Of a stretch of 50,730 bases of DNA, positions 17,289 through 25,274 are shown piece by piece. The position numbers and the translations under genes were made by a program. A model generated the notes under the pieces. That model saw only the letters and a program-made list of their open reading frames with translations. It did no database searches and was not told the DNA's origin. The stretch is from assembly GCA_021791635.1 (NCBI GenBank), contig JAJYWF010000005.1:1-50730 (forward strand), given 5' to 3'. How positions within the stretch are numbered: the first letter of the stretch is position 1; every line of letters starts with the position of its first letter. Source of the stretch: Actinomycetes bacterium. GTDB lineage: Bacteria; Actinomycetota; Acidimicrobiia; Acidimicrobiales; RAAP-2.

Positions 17289-18737
17289 CAGGCCCCGGAC
17301 GCCAACCGTCGATCCGATGAATCGGTCGGCGGCACCGGATGCTGCGGTCAGTTCGACCGCCAGGTCCGGGTCGTCCGAGACGGCCACGCACCGTGCCGGA
17401 CCACCGTTCCCTGCCGCCACGTCGGCCACGACAGCCACCCGTACCGGGGTTGTCCCGTCGAAGGTGACCGTGTAAGAGGCGACCGTCGCCGGGCCGTCAT
17501 GGCTGTCGAGCACGGTGACCGTGGGGGTGGCGCGGGCGGCGGCGTCGGCCAGGTCGTCGATGAGCGGAGGTCGTCCGTCCGGCCGTGCCGACCAGACCGC
17601 CAGCCCCGGTTTCGTGAGGAGCCCGCATACCGTGGTCACGACCCCGAGGACGTCCGGTTCGGACCGAAGCCTTGCGACCACGGCCGCGGTCGCCTGGTAC
17701 ACGAAGTTGTTGAACGGACCGCCGGCGAAGGCCATGCCGCCGGTGACCGTGGGAGCCCCGTCGACGGGCAGCCCGAGCTCACGCTGCTGCACCCGAACGG
17801 CGGCGGGGAAGCACGAGTAGACCTCGATGACCTCGACCCCGGCGATGGGCCGTCCGATTCGCTCGGAGGCGGTTCGACCCAGCACCTCCATGGCCGGCCA
17901 ACGATGGAGGTACCGGCGCCGGCTGAGGGACACTGAGTGATTGGCGTCGATGCCGACCAGTGGGAAGATCCATCGGTCCGCCGGAATTCCGTGCTGGCGG
18001 GCCGCCCCGGCCGAGCACATGAGGAGCGCCGCGGCCTGGTCCACGGTCCATTGGCTGGCGTGCCACTTGTTGTAGGGGAACGACAGGGGGCGGTTTCTCG
18101 GACCCGGCGAGTCGATCTCCTCGGCCGTCCGGGGCTCGCCGAAGGCCGCGTCGGGGTTCCCACGGGCCACCTGGTTCATGCGGGCCCACAGCTCGGCGAT
18201 CTCGGCCCTGTGCTCTGCCGTGGATCGGCCCTCGTGGTGGCCGAGGGCGTTCTCGATGAGCGCGTACTGCTGGACCGGAGGTACCAGGATCCCGGCGGCA
18301 AGTTCCGGAGCGGCGAAGAACTCCGGTTCACGGGTCTCGACGACGTCGGGAACGGCATCGGGCTGCGCCGTCTCCCGGGCCCCGGGGGTGCGGGCCCAGC
18401 TCCGGGCTTCCCCTCCCATTACCACCGCCACCTCGGACGTGCCGGCGGCAATTGCCCTGAGAGCTTGACTGATCAACGTCTGCTGGGAGATGCCCACTTC
18501 CCCCAGATGGGTGCGGGCCGCGCTGGCTCCCACCCGCCCGGCGACGAGGCGGGCGGGGTCCGCATACCCCCACGTCCCCTTGGGGACGGCGATGCGGTCC
18601 ACCGCAGCCAGCAGGCCCGGATCCCCGGCGTCGGCGGCGGCCGAGCGCAGCGCCTCTTCCATCAGCTCGATGGGCTCGGCGGCACGCGCTGCGGTTCCCA
18701 CTCCTACCAGCACCGGTGCCCGCGGGTCGACGTTCAC
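17274..18737 (-). CDS. Thiolase-like (acetyl-CoA acetyltransferase family) protein
   Basis: This protein of about 487 residues belongs to the thiolase superfamily branch common in actinobacteria. It has APVLVGVGTAAR at the start, ALRAIAAGTSEVAVVMGGEA, EVYSCFPAAVRV and GGPFNNFVYQATAAVV. The usual active-site Cys of thiolase motif 1 is not visible: the segment reads VGISQQTLISQAL. The HPxG motif is also replaced. It may therefore not carry out classical thiolysis; this substitution is typical of the branch as I know it. GTG 18737 is chosen for GGAGG about 7 bases upstream. It starts 13 bases after the phosphodiesterase stop, so the two are probably one operon. Confidence 0.78.
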   Translation of the reverse strand: MNVDPRAPVLVGVGTAARAAEPIELMEEALRSAAADAGDPGLLAAVDRIAVPKGTWGYADPARLVAGRVGASAARTHLGEVGISQQTLISQALRAIAAGTSEVAVVMGGEARSWARTPGARETAQPDAVPDVVETREPEFFAAPELAAGILVPPVQQYALIENALGHHEGRSTAEHRAEIAELWARMNQVARGNPDAAFGEPRTAEEIDSPGPRNRPLSFPYNKWHASQWTVDQAAALLMCSAGAARQHGIPADRWIFPLVGIDANHSVSLSRRRYLHRWPAMEVLGRTASERIGRPIAGVEVIEVYSCFPAAVRVQQRELGLPVDGAPTVTGGMAFAGGPFNNFVYQATAAVVARLRSEPDVLGVVTTVCGLLTKPGLAVWSARPDGRPPLIDDLADAAARATPTVTVLDSHDGPATVASYTVTFDGTTPVRVAVVADVAAGNGGPARCVAVSDDPDLAVELTAASGAADRFIGSTVGVRGLAFSP

Positions 18738-18750
18738 CGGCCCCCCTCCG

Positions 18751-20337
18751 TCACGCCGGTCCCGAAGCGGTCCCCGGGCCTCCGAGGTAGATGAATCCCG
18801 AGGCCTCGTCTCGGTGGGCGACCCCGGCCGCCGCCAGCGCGACGCCCCAGTCTCCGGGACAGTGTTCAGCCGTCTCTTCCATACCGTGGTCGGCGACGAG
18901 GAAGAACGTCGTTCGATCCAATACCCCGCGGCGATCCACGGCAGCGATGAGTTGGCCCAATCGAGCGTCGGTGTCCTTGAGCGCGGCCTGGGCAATCTCT
19001 GAATGGGGACCGCCATGGTGGAAGGCCGCGTCAGTGACCGAGAAGCTGACCCACGTGAACGTGGGCAGCGGGTACTTCACGCCCAGGTGGTCCCCGCCCC
19101 AGATCGACGTCGCCTGGCGGAGCGCGCTGGCGTCTACGAGCGATCCCCACCGGAACTCTTCGGACTCGGCCATCCATCTCTCGTCGGCGAGAGGAAGGGG
19201 GTCGGGCATGCCCTCCATCAGACGTCTCACCTGACCTCGCCTCATCAGTTCCATGGTGGAGTAGTCGCTGCCGCGGTCGGCCGGCTCGTTGATCGAGACG
19301 GTGAGTGCGCCGGGGCGGAGGCGGTGCACGGACTCGTGGATCGTCTCGATACCGGAGAACAGCCACTGCATGGACTCCTGCCACGTGGCTGGTGATTCCG
19401 TCACCACTTGCCGGTCCGTCGCCCGATCGAACCACGCGTTATGGAGGACGCCGTGATGGCCCGGATGGCATCCGGTGTGAAGGCTGGTGTGGTTCGCCAG
19501 CGTTACCGTGGGAAGGGAGGCGATCGCCCCGTGGGCGAGCGCCGTACCGTGGTCGACGAGCCAGCCGACGTTGGGCATCGTTCCGTCGACAGCCGCGTGG
19601 TACAAGACGTTGGCATTGGCGCCGTCCATGAGGACCACGACGACATGATCCGGGACTCCGGTGGCCGGGTCGAGCAACGGGAAGATCACCCGGCCGTCCT
19701 GACGGGCCAAGCGGACTTCGCCATTGGATTGACCCGTCGGACCGGTACCGACGCCGGGCTGGGCGCCAAGCAGCGACAGGATCGTGGGGGCCACGTCGAC
19801 CACCCGGCACCACCCGTCGACCAGACCCCGACGAGCGATACCCGGACCTGCGGCCACCAGGGGGGCACGAGACTGGACCACGTCCAACGATCCGTGCTCG
19901 CCGCGGTGGGAGGTGGGGCGGTGGGCAGCGGTGTGAAGCACGCACAGGTCGGGTGCACAAGGGTGGTCGAACAGCTGGGCGATCCGCTCGAACGCCAGGG
20001 GGTAGCTGTTACCCTGCCGGCGCGGCTGCCGGTTGGCCAGCTCGACGGACAGAGGTGAGAGCCACGTGGGGTCTTGCAGCTCGAGCGGGTTCCTCCCCGT
20101 GACCGCGGTGACTACGTACCGCATGTCGCCACTGATGTCGGTGGGATCGGGGATCCGTGCGAAGCTGACGGCGCCGTCGACCGCCCGGACCTCGTAGGTC
20201 CCCGGCGAGGGAGAGAACGCGACCATCTCGACCATCGGCTCCAGCTCTGGCGAGCAGAGAACGTCGAGCGCACGATCGCGCTCGCTGGATCGCCCCGTTA
20301 CCTCGCTCGGTGGCTCACGCCGGTCACGCCCAGGCAT
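18751..20337 (-). CDS. Alkaline phosphatase superfamily protein (nucleotide pyrophosphatase/phosphodiesterase type), permuted order
   Basis: This 528-residue protein is from the alkaline phosphatase superfamily. Residues about 235-330 carry the N-terminal core, with the metal Asp in VVLMDGANANVLY and the nucleophile region SLPTVTLANHTSLHTG. Later come TDAAFHHGGPHSE and VADHGMEE. The usual C-terminal core, with EHGSLDVVQSRAPLVAAGPG and VDVAPTILSLLG, instead lies at residues about 145-200, before the nucleophile. This looks like a circular permutation that still supplies all metal ligands. It probably hydrolyses a phosphodiester, pyrophosphate or phosphonate; the substrate is unknown. No signal peptide is evident. 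It is the first gene of a pair with the thiolase-like protein. Confidence 0.8.
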   Translation of the reverse strand: MPGRDRREPPSEVTGRSSERDRALDVLCSPELEPMVEMVAFSPSPGTYEVRAVDGAVSFARIPDPTDISGDMRYVVTAVTGRNPLELQDPTWLSPLSVELANRQPRRQGNSYPLAFERIAQLFDHPCAPDLCVLHTAAHRPTSHRGEHGSLDVVQSRAPLVAAGPGIARRGLVDGWCRVVDVAPTILSLLGAQPGVGTGPTGQSNGEVRLARQDGRVIFPLLDPATGVPDHVVVVLMDGANANVLYHAAVDGTMPNVGWLVDHGTALAHGAIASLPTVTLANHTSLHTGCHPGHHGVLHNAWFDRATDRQVVTESPATWQESMQWLFSGIETIHESVHRLRPGALTVSINEPADRGSDYSTMELMRRGQVRRLMEGMPDPLPLADERWMAESEEFRWGSLVDASALRQATSIWGGDHLGVKYPLPTFTWVSFSVTDAAFHHGGPHSEIAQAALKDTDARLGQLIAAVDRRGVLDRTTFFLVADHGMEETAEHCPGDWGVALAAAGVAHRDEASGFIYLGGPGTASGPA

Positions 20338-20417
20338 GGGGAGCAGGCGTCGAGGTGAATCCGGTCACGGCCGAATCGTAGATCCCCGGATCCCCGAGGT
20401 CCGTCTAGCATCTGGCG

Positions 20418-21260
20418 GTGGTCAAGTATCCTGAGCACGGCGAGGCGCTCTCGGACTTCACTTGCACGAGGACAACATTCCTCGGCAAGACGCGTGCCGT
20501 GTACCGAATGGGAGCTGGGCCCGCGGTGATCGTCATGGCCGAAGTCCCTGGGATCACGCCCAAAGTTGCCGACTTCGCTCGCAAGGTGGCGGGCCTGGGT
20601 TGTACGGCGGTCATGCCACACCTCTTCGGTCGGCCCGGTGAGCCTCCCTCCAAAGAGGCCATCGCCAAGACGATGGGCCCCGTGTGCATCTCTCGCGAGT
20701 TCACTGTCCTGGCTACGCGTCGGACGAGCCCGGTGATCGCGTGGTTGCGCGAGTTGGCGCGTCAAGAACATGGGCGATGTGGCGGGCCGGGGGTCGGGGC
20801 CGTGGGTATGTGCCTGACCGGCGGGTTCGCGCTGGCGATGATGGTCGACGACGCGGTCGTGGCTCCGGTCTTGAGCCAGCCTTCCCTTCCGTTCCCGGTA
20901 TCACGGCGGCACCGGGCCGACCTGGGTATCTCGGACTCCGACTTGACGAGGGTGAAAGAACGGGTGGCCGACGGAACCTGCGTGCTGGGGCTGAGGTTCA
21001 GCCACGATCCGTTCTGCTTCGCCGAACGCTTTGACCGTCTTCGTGCCGAGCTGGGGGACGGCTTCGTGGCCGTCGAGATCGACTCGTCACCCGGGAACCC
21101 ATTCGGGCACCCCCGCCAGGCCCATTCGGTCTTGACCGAGCACCTCGACGATCGACCTGGAACTCCCACTCGGGCAGCACTGGACACCGTGTTGGACTTC
21201 TTCACCGATCGCCTGGTGGGCGGTGGGGACGGCACCGATCGACTCCCGATGCACGACTGA
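20418..21260 (+). CDS. Dienelactone hydrolase family protein
   Basis: This 280-residue alpha/beta hydrolase has the dienelactone hydrolase nucleophile elbow GMCLTGG, with Cys in the nucleophile position. It also has VIVMAEVPGI near the N terminus, the acidic residue in LRFSHDPFC and a C-terminal His in NPFGHPRQ. It should hydrolyse a lactone or ester; the physiological substrate is unknown. GTG 20418 is used, as there is no better start. It diverges from the phosphodiesterase gene across an 80-base gap. Its stop codon begins a four-unit tandem repeat. Confidence 0.85.
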   Translation: MVKYPEHGEALSDFTCTRTTFLGKTRAVYRMGAGPAVIVMAEVPGITPKVADFARKVAGLGCTAVMPHLFGRPGEPPSKEAIAKTMGPVCISREFTVLATRRTSPVIAWLRELARQEHGRCGGPGVGAVGMCLTGGFALAMMVDDAVVAPVLSQPSLPFPVSRRHRADLGISDSDLTRVKERVADGTCVLGLRFSHDPFCFAERFDRLRAELGDGFVAVEIDSSPGNPFGHPRQAHSVLTEHLDDRPGTPTRAALDTVLDFFTDRLVGGGDGTDRLPMHD

Positions 21261-21325
21261 CCGCTCGGCCAGCGTGACCGCTCGGCCGGCGTGAGCGCTC
21301 GGACGGCGTGAGCGCTCGGACGGGG
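21258..21325. repeat. Four-unit 17-bp tandem repeat starting at a stop codon
   Basis: Units begin with TGA at 21258, 21275, 21292 and 21309. The first TGA is the stop of the dienelactone hydrolase gene. Units 1-2 and 3-4 differ by few bases. Because 17 is not a multiple of 3, the TGA copies fall in all three frames. Confidence 0.85.
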
Positions 21326-21467
21326 ACTGCGAGCGTGGCTGCCATTACAGCCATGGCAGTGGCGATTACCCTCAGGACCCAAGAGATCGCGATGCGAGAT
21401 CATTGCGCCCGAAGTGCAGCCAGTGTGCTGGCCGTTCCCAGAACGGGGTGGCCGAAGCATCATCGAC

Positions 21468-22769
21468 ATGACCCCCACTGAACCTCCTACAGACGACAGC
21501 CCAGAATCGGAACCCCCGCCGGCGTTTGAAGACGACTGGCCTCGTCCTGACCCTGTGGATTGGTCACCGCATCCGACCGAGAACTCCGCGGACGAGCCCT
21601 TCGGTGACGCCGTCGACGGCCCCGGTGAGCAAACCGTCCGCCGACCACCCGCACCCGACATGTCGCCGAGGGTGTCGCAGAGCCATCCGGCGCGGTCCTC
21701 GCACCGTCCCCCGCCTGGTCCCGGCTCCCACGGTGGGACGGCACGTACCCGAGCACTTGCTGCCATCGTTGCCGTCGCGGCGCTTGTCGCGGTGGTGCTC
21801 CTCCTGGCCACCTCGGGGTCCGGATCCCACAATGGTTCAGAGCCGGTGACGAGGAAGGCTGCCAAGGCGGTGGCTCCGAGTGGCGAAGCCCACAGCACTT
21901 CGGTGCATGTCGACGGTGGGACCGAGGTCGATCCGGCATACTTCGCCACAGGCTCCTGCGTGGCCTTCCCACCCACCTCTGGGAACCGGCACGAGACGGT
22001 GTTCGTCGACGCCGGTCATGGAGGAATCGATCCGGGCGCCGTCGGCACCACTCAGACAGGCCAGACGATCTACGAGGCTGATCAGACCCTCCCGGTGGAG
22101 TTGGAGATCATGAAGCTGCTCCGGGCCAAAGGATACCGAGTCGTGGTATCGAGAACCGGGGCGTCCACGGTCATCCGACCTCAGCCCGGTGACGTGACAG
22201 GTGGCGTGTTCACGATCAAAGGAGCTCACGACGACGTGGCAGCACGTGATGTCTGCGCCAACATGGCGAAGGCCAACGTGCTCGTTGGGATCTACTTCGA
22301 CGCGGGGACATCTCCCACAGATGCCGGGAGCATCTCGGCTTACGACGCCACAAGACCGTTCTCTGCTGACAACCAGAGGTTGGCGACCCTTCTCCAGGCA
22401 GATGTACTGGCCCAGTTCACCGACCATGGGTGGAGCATCCCGAACGACGGTGTCCAGACCGACGACAGCCTGGGTGGACCTCCGCTCACAACAGCAGCCG
22501 GGAGCTATAGCCACTTGCTCTTGTTGGGCCCTGCCGACCCTGGATACTTCTCCACCCCATCTCTCATGCCCGGTGCCCTCATCGAACCGCTCTTCATCAC
22601 CGATCCCTATGAGGGGACCATTGCCGCCAGCACAGCGGGACACCAGGCCATAGCCACGGGAATGGCTCAGGCGGTTGAACAGTACTTTCAGGAGATCCCG
22701 ACACCGACCGGCTCGTCATCGAGCAAGCGCAAGACGACGACCGCTACTTCTGGCCAGCCCAAGCACTAG
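21468..22769 (+). CDS. Amidase_3-type N-acetylmuramoyl-L-alanine amidase homologue, membrane anchored
   Basis: About 433 residues. An acidic, Pro-rich cytoplasmic N-terminal region (about 95 residues) is followed by one membrane helix (ALAAIVAVAALVAVVLLLA). An extracellular Amidase_3 domain then spans residues 165-410. Zinc motif 1 is present (VFVDAGHGGIDPGAVG), as are a Glu (TIYEADQTLP) and the catalytic Glu region (GALIEPLFITDP). The usual second zinc His of the SIHxN motif appears as GIYFDAG, i.e. Tyr instead of His. That could mean weak or no activity, or a different metal geometry. The C terminus is Ser/Thr/Lys-rich. ATG 21468 is chosen over ATG 21414. Confidence 0.8.
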   Translation: MTPTEPPTDDSPESEPPPAFEDDWPRPDPVDWSPHPTENSADEPFGDAVDGPGEQTVRRPPAPDMSPRVSQSHPARSSHRPPPGPGSHGGTARTRALAAIVAVAALVAVVLLLATSGSGSHNGSEPVTRKAAKAVAPSGEAHSTSVHVDGGTEVDPAYFATGSCVAFPPTSGNRHETVFVDAGHGGIDPGAVGTTQTGQTIYEADQTLPVELEIMKLLRAKGYRVVVSRTGASTVIRPQPGDVTGGVFTIKGAHDDVAARDVCANMAKANVLVGIYFDAGTSPTDAGSISAYDATRPFSADNQRLATLLQADVLAQFTDHGWSIPNDGVQTDDSLGGPPLTTAAGSYSHLLLLGPADPGYFSTPSLMPGALIEPLFITDPYEGTIAASTAGHQAIATGMAQAVEQYFQEIPTPTGSSSSKRKTTTATSGQPKH

Positions 22770-22855
22770 ACGTATCCGGTGGGCCAAGGGTCGAAGCTCG
22801 GCGTTTCTTAGCCTCCACTTACCTTGGTCTTAGCTCCGAACGCGACGATCATGCA

Positions 22856-23905
22856 ATGAAGCCGAGTGAGCAGTCCGATGTCGGTCTGTCAGCAAGACGT
22901 ATGCCCAGAAGAGTGCTCGGGGGCACCCCGAACGGGCACTCGCCGGCATTCTGTCGGTGGTCAGCATGGGGGACCACAGTGCTCGTGGGTGTCACCGCTG
23001 GGCGACACCTCAGCCGGGCACGAGCGTTGGTGCAGATGGAGATCCAGGCCATGGATGTGACCTGTGCCCGATTTTCGAGTACTTCGGAGCTCACGAAGGT
23101 GAACCGGTCCGGCGGCAAGTGGGTGCCGATCAGCTCGCTTCTCGGTAGTGTCATTGATGTCGCCATCGGCGCTGCCGAGTACACGGGTGGCGCTGTCGAC
23201 CCCACCACCCCCCGGATGTTCGAAGTGCTGGGCACCCATCCCGAGCACGAACGCTGGTCCCGAAGCGACCGGCAGGTGCCGCTCGGGGCACCTGCCGCGC
23301 CGGCCGGCCGCTGGCGCACAGTGGATCGGCATCCATCGGGACGCGCCGTCCGATTGGGACCCGGGGTGCACATGGATCTGGATGTGATCGCTTCGGCACT
23401 CTGCGTCGACCGTGCTGCGGCCAGGGTGGTGGAGGAGCTGGGGGGAGGTGCGATGGTGCGGGTGGGCAGAAACGTCGTCGCAGCAGGCGCCGCCCCAGAT
23501 GGAAGTTGGCGCGTGGGAGTGGTCGACGGGGCTCAGGTGGGTAGCCGAATCGACGAATGCGTGGTCGTGCTGCGGACTGGAGGGTTGGCGCAGGCTGGCC
23601 CGTTGGCTGCTGCACCACGGCGCCCGTCCTCCGGGCTCGGCGGTACCAACGGAGCCAGAGTCCCCTCGCCACCCACCCGGACGTGGCGGGCGGTGACGGC
23701 CGTCGCGCCATCGTGCCTTGATGCCCGCGTGGCTGCCGACGCTTCCGTCGTATGGGGTGATCGGGCGGTTTCCCGGCTGGCCCAGATGGGGGTGGCGGCA
23801 CGGCTAGTGGGGCACCACGACGAGGTGGTGGAGCTTGGAGCCTGGCCAGGTACGACGAAGCTCGGCGATGGTGGGACCCGCGCAATCACACGAGCGACGG
23901 CCTGA
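22856..23905 (+). CDS. ApbE-like FAD:protein FMN transferase homologue, degenerate
   Basis: This 349-residue protein aligns by eye with ApbE-family flavin transferases, which attach FMN to Thr of membrane redox proteins. Supporting segments are VTCARFSSTSELTKVN, AVDPTTPRMFE, SWRVGVVD and a C-terminal Asp-bearing VAADASVVWG. Key flavin and metal motifs are altered. The usual DLGGIAKGYA reads MDLDVIASALC, losing the Gly pair and the Lys. The usual GGD reads VGRN. It may be inactive or act on another substrate. Its stop abuts the convergent gene without a gap. No FMN-binding partner protein is recognised nearby. Confidence 0.65.
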   Translation: MKPSEQSDVGLSARRMPRRVLGGTPNGHSPAFCRWSAWGTTVLVGVTAGRHLSRARALVQMEIQAMDVTCARFSSTSELTKVNRSGGKWVPISSLLGSVIDVAIGAAEYTGGAVDPTTPRMFEVLGTHPEHERWSRSDRQVPLGAPAAPAGRWRTVDRHPSGRAVRLGPGVHMDLDVIASALCVDRAAARVVEELGGGAMVRVGRNVVAAGAAPDGSWRVGVVDGAQVGSRIDECVVVLRTGGLAQAGPLAAAPRRPSSGLGGTNGARVPSPPTRTWRAVTAVAPSCLDARVAADASVVWGDRAVSRLAQMGVAARLVGHHDEVVELGAWPGTTKLGDGGTRAITRATA

Positions 23906-24691
23906 TCACTGGGCGTCGGGCTCGGCTGCCCGGCTGAGTCGGTCGCTCTCAGATGAGCACAAAAGCTCCCAACCGGTGCGGAGGCGGGTCTGAGCATCCA
24001 TGATCGACCCGAAGGTCGGCTGACTCCTGGTCCGATTCGCTGCGAGGAGGTGGTCGAGGGCATCGACACCGGGCGTGCCGGTGACGACGTTCCCCTGGCG
24101 GCGGGCCCATTCTGCGAGCGTGCGGCCGGCATCGGTGCCGTCGACCGTCCAAACCACCACCCGGCGCGGGTGGCCGATGATACGCACGAGCACCTGGCCC
24201 ATCGCACGTGTCCTCCCCTGCATTTTGTACTCGGAGGCTGAGGGAAGCAGCCGACGAGAAAGGACGGTGCGCACGGCAGCCACGAGCACCCAGGCAAGCA
24301 AGGCGAGCGGGAGCCACGGCACGATCCAGTGCAGGAGACGCTGGCCGATAGCTGTAGCCGTCCCGAGGTGTGCGAAGCCCAAGCCGCGGGGGAACGTCCC
24401 GAGGAGGACGTGGGTGTGGGCGCCGGCCGGCGTCTCGACGAATCGAACGGCGCCCGGAGAGACTTCGGCGGTGACGCGGCCTCCAGTTCGCACCTTGGAG
24501 ATGAGGATTTTCGGGACCGCGGCTCCCGCGTAGCGCTTCACCTCGGTCTCGTGGTCAGCCATGTAGTGCCAGGCGGCAATGGCGAGCGCGCCGGCCACGA
24601 GTTGGCCGGCCAGTCCAGAGCGCAGGTATTGGCCGGTGCGTCGGGCGCCGTAGTCGAGGTAGTTGGTCACCGCCCAACCGTTCCGTGTCAC
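23906..24691 (-). CDS. Unrecognised two-helix membrane protein
   Basis: I do not recognise this 261-residue protein. It has two predicted membrane segments, at residues about 27-45 (LAGQLVAGALAIAAWHYMA) and 122-144 (WIVPWLPLALLAWVLVAAV). An external or periplasmic loop of about 75 residues lies between them. The C-terminal soluble part contains VVVWTVDGTDAGRTLAEWAR. It converges on the ApbE-like gene with no spacer and diverges from the coiled-coil gene. Codon use is similar to its neighbours. Confidence 0.65.
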   Translation of the reverse strand: MTRNGWAVTNYLDYGARRTGQYLRSGLAGQLVAGALAIAAWHYMADHETEVKRYAGAAVPKILISKVRTGGRVTAEVSPGAVRFVETPAGAHTHVLLGTFPRGLGFAHLGTATAIGQRLLHWIVPWLPLALLAWVLVAAVRTVLSRRLLPSASEYKMQGRTRAMGQVLVRIIGHPRRVVVWTVDGTDAGRTLAEWARRQGNVVTGTPGVDALDHLLAANRTRSQPTFGSIMDAQTRLRTGWELLCSSESDRLSRAAEPDAQ

Positions 24692-24798
24692 GGACGCGGT
24701 CTCGTGGTCGAGGGTGCTCGGTCGACAGATTGCGGGCGTATCGGGAGGGAAAGCCCTGGCAGGTGACCGAGGGGTACAATGAGCAAAGGAGTGCGGAG

Positions 24799-25263
24799 AT
24801 GACGGCTGCGGTGTGGACGATGATCGGGGTCGTGGTCGCCGGGGGTATTGGTGCCTTCGGTATCTTGCACACGCGCATGGACGCCGGGTTCAAGGGTCTG
24901 CGGGACGAGATGAAGGCCGAGATCTCCGGCCTGCGGACCGAGGTGAAGAGCGACACGGTGGGCCTTAGGAACGAATTGAAGGGCGATATGGTCGTTCTGC
25001 GGGACGAGATGACGGGCGGCATGGCGAACGTGCAGACCGAGCTGAAAGCCAATATGGCCTCGTTGGAAATGCGCATGGACCGGCGTTTCACCTCGATCGA
25101 CAACCGCTTCACCTCGATCGACCGGCACTTCGAGATCGTCGACGACAAGCTGGATGGCCTGCAGAAGGATCTCTCGATCGTCCGGGCCGACGTGGGCGAG
25201 TTGAAGGGCAAGGTCGTCTCGCTCTCGACGCGCGTCGCGGTCTTGGAGCGCAGCCCGGCCTGA
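24799..25263 (+). CDS. Membrane-anchored coiled-coil protein with 11-residue repeats
   Basis: This 154-residue protein has one N-terminal membrane segment (VWTMIGVVVAGGIGAFGIL). A long amphipathic helix follows, built from 11-residue (hendecad) units of the form LRDEMKAEISG, LRTEVKSDTVG, LRNELKGDMVV, LRDEMTGGMAN. It then continues as a more ordinary coiled coil. Hendecad helices can form right-handed coiled coils or lie along membranes, as in apolipoproteins and phasins. The role here is unknown. ATG 24799 follows AAAGGAG about 10 bases upstream. It converges on the CAP-protein gene. Confidence 0.72.
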   Translation: MTAAVWTMIGVVVAGGIGAFGILHTRMDAGFKGLRDEMKAEISGLRTEVKSDTVGLRNELKGDMVVLRDEMTGGMANVQTELKANMASLEMRMDRRFTSIDNRFTSIDRHFEIVDDKLDGLQKDLSIVRADVGELKGKVVSLSTRVAVLERSPA

Positions 25264-25274
25264 CCAACGCGGGG

